Below, piece after piece: positions 5,261-12,989 of a stretch of DNA of 16,054 nt. The notes beneath the pieces were generated by a model that was not told the DNA's origin, ran no database searches, and was given only the letters and a program-made list of their open reading frames with translations. Each line of letters begins with the position of its first letter. The stretch's first letter is position 1. The translations under genes and the position numbers were made by a program. The stretch lies in the NCBI GenBank assembly GCA_035533815.1, contig DATLTB010000050.1, forward strand, positions 1 through 16,054, in the 5' to 3' direction. The stretch comes from JANWKA01 sp035533815. Lineage in GTDB: Bacteria > Bacteroidota > Bacteroidia > Chitinophagales > Chitinophagaceae.

Positions 5261-7789
5261 TCAACCTCCGAACCCGGGCTGCCCGGGACGAATTCCGGGT
5301 GGAGGGCCTCCGGAAGGGGGGCGATGAAATTTTTCCCTTCTCTGCCAGAAATTCTCCTGCTTCTGTTTATCCAGATTATTCCCTCCGATCCGGTCAAAAC
5401 GATAACTCCAGGTCAGGGAGAAAAACCGGGACCGGGTGTCTGTATGCGTAAAGATGGAAAAATTTGCTTCATTGATCGCACTGAATGTTTGTTGCTGATG
5501 GAACGGATCAATGGCTTTGAATACCAAATTCATTGCTTGTTTCATGAAAGTATACTGTAACGCGATGCTATGGGTAAAGTTCTCATATCCAACTCCTTGT
5601 CCCGTAGTAGCCTTGCTGTAGCTCAGGCTTACTTCCGCATTCAAATGCCTGCTGAACACATAACTGATGTTTGAATTGATGCCGATTCTTTCTGCATTGG
5701 AAAGCAGAATGTTAAACGTGTCCAGTTTATTGAATGAGGTCAGGTTGCCAAAACCAAAGGCGGATATATTAAGATGATCCGTTGGCCTGAAACTGAAGAA
5801 CATATTCATTCCATAAGTGTTCCCACTGGCCACATTCTGGTAAGAGGCCGCTGCCACTCCCTTGTTGTTCACCGTGGTGACCTGCTTGCTGATATTACCC
5901 TGGTAGGCATAATTGAATCCCAGGTGGAATCCGAAAATCCCCTCCGGGGAGAAGTGCCCGAAAATCAGCCGGAAATTTTGCACTGTGGAGGGTTTCAGGT
6001 CAGGGTTTCCATAGCTGATATTATAGGGGTCAAGGTAGTAAACAAACGGGTTCAGTTCACTGAGTCCCGGCCGGTCTATTCGCATGTTATATTCAAAATG
6101 AAGGAAGCCATGGATGGAAGCGATCCGTCTTCCAAATGAAAAATCAGGGAAGAGGTTAAGGTAGGTATTCCGGTAACCGGTATTCCCATTAAACAGATTG
6201 AAATTGGTTTCCGTGTATTCCAAACGGGCACCCACCCGGTAAAAAAAGTTCTTGAAACTGCTGGAAAATTGCCCGTACACCGCCTGTACATTGTCGAAGT
6301 ATTGAAGCTGGTCACTGGCGCTGTCTTCTTTAGTGAATTGTCCCGAAAGGGGGTCGAGATGTTGGGTCAGGTAATTGCGGCTGTTCAGCTGGAAGTCTCC
6401 CCGGTAACCGAATGAAAGGGTGCTTTTCTTATCCCGGAGTGGCTTTTCATAATCCAAGTTAACGCTGAATTGGTGACCGGGATCGCTATCGAAGATGCGG
6501 TCGGTGGAATCCGGGCTCATCAGGGAACTGCTGCTGTCCAGGGAGACCTGGGTGAACTGGCTGTTGTTGAAATTGGTACGGGGTGAAAATGAAATGCCTG
6601 CCGTAATATCTTCCTGTGGATTTTTGAATTTATGGGTGAAATTGAGGTTCATCCCATAATCCAGGTTATTGGTGCTGCTGGAATTGGTCCGTTCCAGTAT
6701 ACTGGCCAGCTCCTTTACCCTGGTCAGGTTATCAGAGGTGGTATAAGAAGAAGAACTCCCATTGGTTGAAGTCGCTGACAGCGTAATATTGATATTGTTC
6801 CTGGGATCAAAATCATGATCTAGATTGATCCGAGCATACGGTGAAAAGCTTTGGTTATTATTACTGAATTGCTGGTTAGTATACAGCGTATCACCTGGCA
6901 GGTAGGTTTCCCTGTCCGTATAGCCGCTGCTTAGGGTTTTGCGGTAATCTCCACTAAGTATTCCGGTGAATATGCTATTCTTGTTCCGGTAGTTCAGGTA
7001 CAGATTGCCATTATAATGTCCCAGGCTGCCCGCGGTAAGGGATACGCGTCCGTTAAAGCCAATCCTCCTGTTCTTCTTCAGCACTATATTGATCACCCCG
7101 CCACCGCCTTCAGACTGATATTTGGCAGGGGGGTTTTCCATGACTTCGATATGATCTATGGCATCTGCAGGAAGGGATTCCAGGATGTCATTAATGGCAT
7201 TTGCCCCTAATTCAGAGGGTTTCCCATCAATGAGGATGGTGGGTTTTTGGCCTTCCAGGGTCACATTACCCTGGGCATCCACCATCACCAGGGGAACCTT
7301 ACCCAGTACATCCAGGGCAACCGTGCCTGTGTTGGTGATACTTTCCCCTACATTGTAGGTGATCATATCCCCGTTATCTTCAATGAGCGGTTTTTCCTTA
7401 TGTGCCAACACGGTCACTGCCCCCAGAAGTTTTGAACTGGGGGATAAGGAAATATCTCCGGCATTGATGGCAGCTTTTTCCCGGCGAAGCAGCAAATTAG
7501 TTACCAGGGTAGTTCCAAAACCCAAATAGCTGAGCCTGATGGAGTAATCAGCATAAGGAAGACCGTCAAATTCAAACCGGCCGTCAGCCCCGGATTGTAT
7601 TCCCTTCAGGGCGGCACTGTCCGGTTTGTCCAGCAGGGTTACACTGACATAGGGCATCGGAGCTCCCGTTCTGGCATCCAGGACATATCCCGTGATTTCT
7701 CCCTTGGCAGAAGAAAGGGCATCCTGTCCGTAAATAGTAAAAGGAAGTGTCACAAGCCACAACAGAATAGCAAGTAGAGAAATTTTCAT
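5261..7789 (-). CDS. Outer-membrane beta-barrel protein with CarboxypepD-reg and plug-like domains
   Basis: This 842-residue protein begins with a signal peptide (about residues 1-21). A carboxypeptidase-regulatory-like beta-sandwich follows (about 28-105, GYVLDARTGAPMPYVSV and DGRFEFDGLP). Next comes a TonB-plug-like domain (about 125-240) with the typical segments DVLGKVPLVMVD, ILIDGKPSE, LPADAIDHIEV and GGGGVINIVLKK. The remainder is a beta-barrel of the outer-membrane-beta-barrel family 3 type (PF14905), with GNPDLKPSTVQNF as a landmark. It ends in a Pro/Gly-rich tail after the last barrel strand (SLTWSYRF), which is unusual because barrel proteins normally end at the final aromatic strand. 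There is no SusD partner and no clear substrate hint. It heads a two-gene operon with the LTxxQ protein and is divergent from a histidine kinase/regulator pair, so control by that pair is likely. Confidence 0.85.
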   Translation of the reverse strand: MKISLLAILLWLVTLPFTIYGQDALSSAKGEITGYVLDARTGAPMPYVSVTLLDKPDSAALKGIQSGADGRFEFDGLPYADYSIRLSYLGFGTTLVTNLLLRREKAAINAGDISLSPSSKLLGAVTVLAHKEKPLIEDNGDMITYNVGESITNTGTVALDVLGKVPLVMVDAQGNVTLEGQKPTILIDGKPSELGANAINDILESLPADAIDHIEVMENPPAKYQSEGGGGVINIVLKKNRRIGFNGRVSLTAGSLGHYNGNLYLNYRNKNSIFTGILSGDYRKTLSSGYTDRETYLPGDTLYTNQQFSNNNQSFSPYARINLDHDFDPRNNINITLSATSTNGSSSSYTTSDNLTRVKELASILERTNSSSTNNLDYGMNLNFTHKFKNPQEDITAGISFSPRTNFNNSQFTQVSLDSSSSLMSPDSTDRIFDSDPGHQFSVNLDYEKPLRDKKSTLSFGYRGDFQLNSRNYLTQHLDPLSGQFTKEDSASDQLQYFDNVQAVYGQFSSSFKNFFYRVGARLEYTETNFNLFNGNTGYRNTYLNLFPDFSFGRRIASIHGFLHFEYNMRIDRPGLSELNPFVYYLDPYNISYGNPDLKPSTVQNFRLIFGHFSPEGIFGFHLGFNYAYQGNISKQVTTVNNKGVAAASYQNVASGNTYGMNMFFSFRPTDHLNISAFGFGNLTSFNKLDTFNILLSNAERIGINSNISYVFSRHLNAEVSLSYSKATTGQGVGYENFTHSIALQYTFMKQAMNLVFKAIDPFHQQQTFSAINEANFSIFTHTDTRSRFFSLTWSYRFDRIGGNNLDKQKQENFWQRREKFHRPPSGGPPPGIRPGQPGFGG

Positions 7790-7798
7790 TGGGCACGC

Positions 7799-7807
7799 TG
7801 TATTAAC
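7799..7807 (-). promoter_or_regulatory. Single GTTAATACA half-site in the OMP gene leader
   Basis: The 9-mer GTTAATACA, read on the minus strand, is the same word that begins both tandem boxes at 7844 and 7887. It lies just after the predicted OMP transcription start. It has no second half-site 11 bp further on. Confidence 0.4.
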
Positions 7808-7813
7808 TCATGA

Positions 7814-7844
7814 CAAAAATAGCCCTGGTGCGGGGATGCGAAAG
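7814..7844 (-). promoter_or_regulatory. Promoter of the OMP/LTxxQ operon
   Basis: On the minus strand, TATTTTTG (7821 to 7814) is a full match to the Bacteroidota -7 consensus TAnnTTTG. It is preceded at 18-19 bp by CTTTC, close to the -33 element TTTG. The transcript would start near 7810, giving a leader of about 20 nt without a Shine-Dalgarno. Confidence 0.65.
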
Positions 7845-7859
7845 TTAATACAAGGTTAA
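7844..7859 (+). promoter_or_regulatory. Tandem GTTAA box 1 (OmpR/PhoB-type operator candidate)
   Basis: GTTAATAC starts at 7844 and GTTAA again at 7855, an 11-bp direct repeat, the period expected for head-to-tail dimers of OmpR/PhoB-family regulators. It abuts the -33 element of the OMP promoter on its upstream side, a position used by PhoB-type activators. The cognate regulator is presumed to be that encoded at 9371-10048. Confidence 0.6.
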
Positions 7860-7886
7860 ACCCCCGGGAGAACCGAATGGCCAATG

Positions 7887-7903
7887 GTTAATACACCGTT
7901 AAT
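7887..7903 (+). promoter_or_regulatory. Tandem GTTAAT box 2 (OmpR/PhoB-type operator candidate)
   Basis: GTTAAT starts at 7887 and again at 7898, exactly 11 bp apart, and ends 4 bp before the -33 element of the histidine kinase promoter. It shares GTTAATACA with box 1 and suggests autoregulation of the kinase/regulator operon. Confidence 0.6.
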
Positions 7904-7907
7904 CCGG

Positions 7908-7938
7908 TTTTAAGTGAAAACCAAATCAGGTACTTTTG
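7908..7938 (+). promoter_or_regulatory. Promoter of the histidine kinase/regulator operon
   Basis: TTTT at 7908-7911 and TACTTTTG at 7931-7938 are separated by exactly 19 bp, matching TTTG-N19-TAnnTTTG with one deviation. The predicted start point falls within a base or two of the ATG at 7943, so the mRNA would be leaderless or nearly so. Confidence 0.6.
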
Positions 7939-7942
7939 TTCC

Positions 7943-9361
7943 ATGCGGAAAAAAAGGATCAATATCAGTATCCTCAGCATTATCCTGATCCTGGGCTGTG
8001 TGTTGACCGGAATCTTTCTATATGGCAGGGAAATACTTCGCCGGGAATCCTTTAATTATCGCCGGCAGCTTTCCCGTAGTGTACATTCCGGTATTGCCCA
8101 GGCCGGACGCACGGATTTTGCTGCCTTTGAATCGGCTAATGATTCCCTGATGGATGTATTCATCAGCAGCATCAGCAAACAGGGCCTGGATTCAGGCACC
8201 ATCAACCCCTCCGCTGCAAAAAACCTGATCAGGGCGCATAAGGAAATTTACAGGCGTTATTTCCATGATATGGATTCTGTAAAATCCATTCTCAGCCAGT
8301 ACGGGATGGATACCGCTTTTGGTTTGGAAGTGGGTATCGGGTTTTTCAATGTATCCTTTAATCACCAACACGGATTTCCGGTGTTTGATTCTTTGTTGCA
8401 TCATGACCGGGACCTGCGGACCATATTCCGCTATACCCGGAAAAACCAACCTGCGGTATTTACCCGGGGTATCCGGATCAGGGGCAGTCATTACCGGGTG
8501 GGGTACTATGCCATCATATATCCTTACCGGCTCATGGATGACCTGGGAAAAAGGATTTTTCCGCTATTCCTTTCCCTGGGCCTGGCCTTCCTGGCTATGC
8601 TTTTTTTCTCTGTTTTTACTATCCGTACCATGCTGAAGCAGCAGCGGATATCCGATCAGAAAACCGATTTCATCAACAATATTACCCATGAATTCAACAC
8701 TCCTTTGGCAACCATTGCCGTAGTGACCCAGATGATGCAAAACGGCGCAGATGGAATGGACAAGGAAAAGATCCGTTCACTGGCTGGCATGATTAACCGG
8801 CAAAATCACATCCTGCAGCAGATGATCAGCACCATCATGCAGTTCGCTGAAGGAATTACTGAAAACCCCGGTTCCGGGCCACAGACCTATCCCAAACAGG
8901 AAATAGAAAAGGTGTTGCAGGATTTCCTTGCCCTAAATGCCGGGCAATCTGTCAAAGTCACCAGCAGGTTGGATTTTCCCCAGGAGGCAAGCATCCGGAT
9001 GGATCCGGCTGTATTCTCCAATGTACTGGGTAATATCCTTGATAATGCCCTGAAATACCGAGCAGTTGTCCGGGATCTGGAAATCAGGGTGATCGCAGTT
9101 ACTGCAGAAGGCGACCTGGAGATTTCCATTTCAGATAATGGGATCGGTATGAAAAAAGATCAGCTGAAATATATATTTGATAAGTTCTACAGGGTGTCCT
9201 CGGGCGATCTGCATACCGTTAAGGGTATGGGGCTGGGCCTGTATTTTGTCAAAAAGAATGTGGAAGCCTCAGGAGGCAAAATCAAGGTAGAAAGTCATGT
9301 GGGGGTAGGAAGTACGTTTATCCTGCGTTTCCCGCTTGAACAGCACCCCGTTCAAACCTAA
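7943..9361 (+). CDS. Membrane sensor histidine kinase
   Basis: This 472-residue class I kinase has transmembrane helices at about 8-27 and 205-228 enclosing a periplasmic sensor region of about 175 residues that I cannot assign to a family. Right after the second helix comes the dimerisation/phosphoacceptor segment NITHEFNTPL with H249; there is no HAMP domain between them. The catalytic domain shows the N-box NILDNALKY (364-372), the G1 box DNGIG (398-402), the F-box FDKFYRV (412-418) and the G2 box GMGLGL (428-433). All key residues are present. The response regulator begins 9 bp after its stop, forming a two-gene operon comparable to RprX/RprY-type pairs of Bacteroides. It presumably senses an envelope signal connected with the divergent outer-membrane operon (inference from context and the shared boxes). 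Confidence 0.92.
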   Translation: MRKKRINISILSIILILGCVLTGIFLYGREILRRESFNYRRQLSRSVHSGIAQAGRTDFAAFESANDSLMDVFISSISKQGLDSGTINPSAAKNLIRAHKEIYRRYFHDMDSVKSILSQYGMDTAFGLEVGIGFFNVSFNHQHGFPVFDSLLHHDRDLRTIFRYTRKNQPAVFTRGIRIRGSHYRVGYYAIIYPYRLMDDLGKRIFPLFLSLGLAFLAMLFFSVFTIRTMLKQQRISDQKTDFINNITHEFNTPLATIAVVTQMMQNGADGMDKEKIRSLAGMINRQNHILQQMISTIMQFAEGITENPGSGPQTYPKQEIEKVLQDFLALNAGQSVKVTSRLDFPQEASIRMDPAVFSNVLGNILDNALKYRAVVRDLEIRVIAVTAEGDLEISISDNGIGMKKDQLKYIFDKFYRVSSGDLHTVKGMGLGLYFVKKNVEASGGKIKVESHVGVGSTFILRFPLEQHPVQT

Positions 9362-9370
9362 TCTGTCCAA

Positions 9371-10048
9371 ATGCACCGCCTACTGCTGGTTGAAGACAAT
9401 GAAGATCTGGGGGCGATCCTGCTACAATATCTGGAAACCAGCGGATTTGAGGTCATCTGGCGCCGTAACGGTGAAGAAGGGATGGCTGCTTACCGGGAAT
9501 TCCATGTGGACTGCTGCATCCTGGATATCATGATGCCTGTGAAGGATGGGTTCACCCTGGCCGCGGAAATTCATCAATTCAACCCAATGGCGGTATTCCT
9601 TTTCCTTACAGCCCGTAAGGAAAAGGAGGATCGTATCCGGGGTTTGAAGTTGCATGCCGATGATTACATCACTAAGCCTTTCGATGCAGAGGAACTGGTG
9701 CTCCGGATCCGCAATCTGCTCCGTCGGACCGTTCCCGGAAAGGACCCCGGGATCACAGTCATGGGCAATTTTGCCTTTGATTTTAATAATTTGCTGCTGA
9801 GTGAAGGCGCCATCAGGCATAAACTCACCCTCCAGGAAGCCAGGTTGATCCGGTACCTCTTCGAACATCGAAATACCCTGGTCCGGCGCGAAGAACTGCT
9901 GGAAAACATATGGGGAAAAAATGACTATTTTCTGGGCAGGAGCATGGATGTATTCATTACACGGATTCGGAAGTATTTCAAAACTGATCACCGGATCCGC
10001 ATCGAAAGTACCCGGGGTATCGGGATTACCTTTATCCTGGAAGACTGA
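9371..10048 (+). CDS. OmpR/PhoB-family response regulator
   Basis: This 225-residue regulator has an intact receiver domain: acidic pocket E8/D9, phosphoacceptor D52 in LDIMMPVKDG, T80 and K102 in ITKPF. A C-terminal winged-helix DNA-binding domain (about 130-224) contains LTLQEARLIRYL, RREELLENIWG and the recognition-helix region SMDVFITRIRKYF, then the wing RGIGITF. It is co-transcribed with the kinase 9 bp upstream. As an OmpR/PhoB-type protein it should bind direct repeats with an 11-bp period, which is just what is present twice in the divergent promoter region at 7844-7903. The gene ends 9 bp from the convergent kinase gene of the kdp operon, with no evident terminator between. RprY-like is the closest description I can give. 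Confidence 0.93.
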   Translation: MHRLLLVEDNEDLGAILLQYLETSGFEVIWRRNGEEGMAAYREFHVDCCILDIMMPVKDGFTLAAEIHQFNPMAVFLFLTARKEKEDRIRGLKLHADDYITKPFDAEELVLRIRNLLRRTVPGKDPGITVMGNFAFDFNNLLLSEGAIRHKLTLQEARLIRYLFEHRNTLVRREELLENIWGKNDYFLGRSMDVFITRIRKYFKTDHRIRIESTRGIGITFILED

Positions 10049-10057
10049 AAAAGGAAG

Positions 10058-11812
10058 TTACCCGTTTTTACCATTACTTTTAACCGGCAGTCCAGGAAGG
10101 CTGAAAAAGAATTTGCTGCCGCTGCCAGATTCACTTTCCATCCAGATTTTCCCGCCCTGGGCCATGATGAATTCCCTGGAGATCGCCAGTCCGAGTCCTG
10201 TTCCGCTGTATCCTTCCGGAGAACCAGGGACACGGAAGAATTTTTCAAAAATCCGTTCCCGGTATTGCGGATCAATTCCTTTTCCGAAATCCTGCACTGA
10301 AAATAAGACTTCCCCATTCCGGTTTACTGCTTCCATGATGATCCGGCTGAATTCCGGGCTATGCCGGATAGCGTTGGACAGGAAATTGACCAGTACCCAG
10401 GCCGTTTTTTCCGGATCAGCCATGACTTCAGATACCTCAGGTCCGCAAATGGTTTCCAGCTTGATATCCTTTTGCTGGATCTGGACAATTAAGGCATGGG
10501 TGGCATGGGCCATAATCCGGGAAGGGAGGGTGGGTTGACAATGCAATTGCATATTGCCCGTTTCCACCTGGGCCAGATCCAGGAGTTCCCGGGTAATGTC
10601 CAGTAATCTTTCGCTATCCTCCCTCAGTTGTCCGACCAGTTCATGTTGCTCCCCATTCAGGTTACCTACCCGTTGATCCTCTAACAGCTTTAAACTCATT
10701 TTTATCGAAGAAATGGGTGTTTTCAGTTCATGAGATATCGTAGCGATGAAATTAGTCCTGGCCATATCCAGTTCCTGAAAACGGGTGATATTCTTGAGAA
10801 TGATCACCTGACCGGCATTGACAGGCAGTCCATGGTCATCCGGTTCCTCACTGATCAGCACGCTAAGTACTTCCCGGGTGAAATAGCTTTCTCTTCCGCC
10901 GGAATAAATTTTAAGCAGCTGTCCGGTATCAGCTGGCTGAAGAATCCTGTGAAGCAGGTCATTGTGCATGGCCACATCAGGGGCATAAGAGCCGATCAGC
11001 TTTCCGGATTCCATATTGAGCAGGGAAAGGGCAAGGGCATTGGCAAACAGGATATGGCTTCCTTCATCCAGCCCAATGATCGCATCCTTCATGATGTCCA
11101 CCAGGGTCTCAATCCTTTTTTTCTCAAAATTGATTTTGGCCAGGTTACTGTGTTCGTATTCGTCCAGTCTGGAAGCCATAGCATTAAACGCTGCGGCCAG
11201 TTCCCCGAATTCATCCCTGGAATTGAAATGCAGGCGTTTGCTGTAATTATGGCCTGCAATGGCTTTGATGCTTTCGGTCAGTTCAATGACCGGATTTCCG
11301 ATATAGCCCGGAAAATTGATCAGAAAGGTGAATCCGATCAAAAAAGACAGGGTAGTGGTGATCTCCAGGGTAATCAGGGCGCTATTTGCTGTTTCCCTGG
11401 CCTGATTGTTCTTCCGTAAAATGGCCTGCATGTTCAGGTGATTGATCTTGTATATAATGCGGCGCATGCTCGTTATGAGGGCATTCCCCGGGCCACCCAC
11501 TTTCAACTGGTCAAACAGGCTTCTCAATTCCCCGGCCAGTTCTCCCTCGCCGGTTTCCGTGATATCATGTTCTTCTTCCTGAAGGGCTTGGTTAAATCGG
11601 TCCAGGCTTCCCTGCCGGGCATCCAGATAATCATCCAGGTCCCCACTCATGTTGCGGCAATATTGCAGGGACTGGTAATTGTCCCGGATGATGGCTTCTG
11701 CGGCTCCAGCCAGGTGATTGAGGTAATAATAGCCCATACCCCCGTTGATGAGGATCAGGCTGAAGATGAACAGGAATCCCAGGGCAATTTTTGTTTTAAT
11801 CCGCAGGCGCAT
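10058..11812 (-). CDS. HAMP-PAS sensor histidine kinase of the kdp operon
   Basis: This 584-residue kinase has a transmembrane helix at about 8-28, a periplasmic helical region to about 147, a second helix at about 148-170, HAMP (about 170-222), a PAS domain (about 232-345) and the kinase core. The phosphoacceptor H361 lies in ATISHELKTPISSIK. The N-box NFLSNAIRHS, the G1 box DFGKGID (508-514), the F-box IFEKFFRV and the G2 box GTGLGLAIS (537-545) are intact. Its ATG overlaps the stop of the upstream kdpD gene in TGATG, indicating translational coupling. It appears to supply the kinase half that the short KdpD lacks, but with a periplasmic/HAMP/PAS sensor in place of the four-helix DUF4118 and GAF-like part of E. 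coli KdpD. No kdpE is found in the window, so its partner regulator is not known. Confidence 0.9.
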   Translation of the reverse strand: MRLRIKTKIALGFLFIFSLILINGGMGYYYLNHLAGAAEAIIRDNYQSLQYCRNMSGDLDDYLDARQGSLDRFNQALQEEEHDITETGEGELAGELRSLFDQLKVGGPGNALITSMRRIIYKINHLNMQAILRKNNQARETANSALITLEITTTLSFLIGFTFLINFPGYIGNPVIELTESIKAIAGHNYSKRLHFNSRDEFGELAAAFNAMASRLDEYEHSNLAKINFEKKRIETLVDIMKDAIIGLDEGSHILFANALALSLLNMESGKLIGSYAPDVAMHNDLLHRILQPADTGQLLKIYSGGRESYFTREVLSVLISEEPDDHGLPVNAGQVIILKNITRFQELDMARTNFIATISHELKTPISSIKMSLKLLEDQRVGNLNGEQHELVGQLREDSERLLDITRELLDLAQVETGNMQLHCQPTLPSRIMAHATHALIVQIQQKDIKLETICGPEVSEVMADPEKTAWVLVNFLSNAIRHSPEFSRIIMEAVNRNGEVLFSVQDFGKGIDPQYRERIFEKFFRVPGSPEGYSGTGLGLAISREFIMAQGGKIWMESESGSGSKFFFSLPGLPVKSNGKNG

Positions 11813-12936
11813 CAGGATAAAATTACAAGGTCAATGTCGGATTGTGATAATTTATTAAGCAGGTGATTGAATATATTGGTATTGAGGATGACCTGCAGGA
11901 GGTTCAGGTGTGGTTTGCCGATGCAGATCGTCGTAATGGTTTTTTTTTCGGCAGTTTCCATAATGGCCAGGGCTACATTTTCCTGCTGTAGGCGGATCAC
12001 CTCTGCCCCGAGTTCGGTGGCCAGCCTGAAATTATTGATCAGGTGCCGCTGGGCGGACAGGGCAATCTGGTCCCCGTATTCCTTTTTTCGCTGCACATAC
12101 AATACAAACCAGTTGGAATGGTAATAACTGGCCAGCCTGGCTGTCTTTCGGATCAGCTTACGGGCAGTTTCTGCATTGGAGCTGATGCAGACCAGGAAAT
12201 TCTCACTCCGAGGCTGGACATTCCTGGGAATTTCCTGCACAATCTTGCGTTCTACCAGACTAGCTACTTCCTTCAGGGCAATCTCCCGGAGCATCAGTAA
12301 CTTATCGGTGCTGAAAAAATGCATCAGGGCGGTATCCACCTTGGCTTGGTCATAGATCTTTCCTTCCTTCAGCCGGTTAATCAGCTCACCGGCAGTGAGA
12401 TCAATATTGACCACTTCGTCGGCGATTTGGAGGATCCGGTCAGGAATACGTTCACGGATGGTTGTTCCCGTGATGGATTCGATCTGCTGGTTAAGGCTTT
12501 CCAGGTGCTGGATATTGACCGCACTGATTACATTGATCCCTTCCGCCAGGATATCCATCACATCCTGCCATCTTTTTTCATTTTTGCTTCCTCCGATATT
12601 GGTATGGGCCAGTTCATCCACGACGACCACTTCAGGCCGGATATTCAGGATGGATTGCAGGTCCATTTCTTCCAGTTCCTTGCCTTTGTAAAACAGCTTC
12701 CGCCGGGCGATGACCGGAAGACCGTCCAGCAATTGGGCGGTTTCCGGCCTACCATGGGTCTCTGCATAGCCGATACGGATATCTATTCCACTGGACAACA
12801 ATAGGTGGGATTCCTGGAGCATCCGGTAAGTCTTGCCCACTCCGGCGCTCATTCCGATATATACTTTGAGCTTACCTCTTCTGGATCTTTTGATCAGGTC
12901 AAGAAAATATCCCCCGGGTGGAATGATGGGTACCAT
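11812..12936 (-). CDS. kdpD: Short KdpD: KdpD-ATPase and Usp domains only
   Basis: This 374-residue protein corresponds to the cytoplasmic N-terminal part of KdpD. The KdpD domain (PF02702) begins at RRGKLKVYIGM (residue 19) with Walker A GMSAGVGKT at 28-36, GYAETHGR at 56-63, Walker B VVVVDELAHTN at 103-113 and AVNIQHLESLN at 139-149. A universal-stress-protein-like domain follows at about 244-374 (ENFLVCISSN, LYVQRKKE, TTICIGKPH). In E. coli this region is fused to four membrane helices and a histidine kinase in one protein of about 894 residues. Here the gene stops after Usp and a separate kinase gene follows with a one-base overlap. Stand-alone N-terminal KdpD proteins are known, for example in cyanobacteria. 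The part probably binds ATP and K+ or second-messenger signals and modulates the partner kinase. It starts 53 bp after kdpC. Confidence 0.93.
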   Translation of the reverse strand: MVPIIPPGGYFLDLIKRSRRGKLKVYIGMSAGVGKTYRMLQESHLLLSSGIDIRIGYAETHGRPETAQLLDGLPVIARRKLFYKGKELEEMDLQSILNIRPEVVVVDELAHTNIGGSKNEKRWQDVMDILAEGINVISAVNIQHLESLNQQIESITGTTIRERIPDRILQIADEVVNIDLTAGELINRLKEGKIYDQAKVDTALMHFFSTDKLLMLREIALKEVASLVERKIVQEIPRNVQPRSENFLVCISSNAETARKLIRKTARLASYYHSNWFVLYVQRKKEYGDQIALSAQRHLINNFRLATELGAEVIRLQQENVALAIMETAEKKTITTICIGKPHLNLLQVILNTNIFNHLLNKLSQSDIDLVILS

Positions 12937-12989
12937 GGACTTATTTGGGTGTTTTCCGGAAATACTAGGTCAAACGCAAAAGCAGCACA

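Noticed and set aside
5215..5397. In-frame N-terminal extension of the LTxxQ gene
   Set aside because: It would bury the signal peptide at residue 62 and overlap the end of the OMP gene; the extension reads as OMP sequence in another frame.
9422..9991. Long minus-strand frame (189 codons) within the response regulator
   Set aside because: It lies wholly inside a well-supported regulator gene and has no recognisable domain.
9921..10538. Long plus-strand frame (205 codons) across the convergent gene ends
   Set aside because: It is a shadow of the regulator and the kdp kinase, both of which have intact motifs in their own frames.
12937..12989. Possible internal promoter between kdpC and kdpD (TGCTTTTG on the minus strand)
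   Set aside because: It has one mismatch in the conserved TA and no matching -33, and the genes are close enough for simple read-through. The TTTCCGGAAA palindrome at 12953-12962 is short and may be chance.
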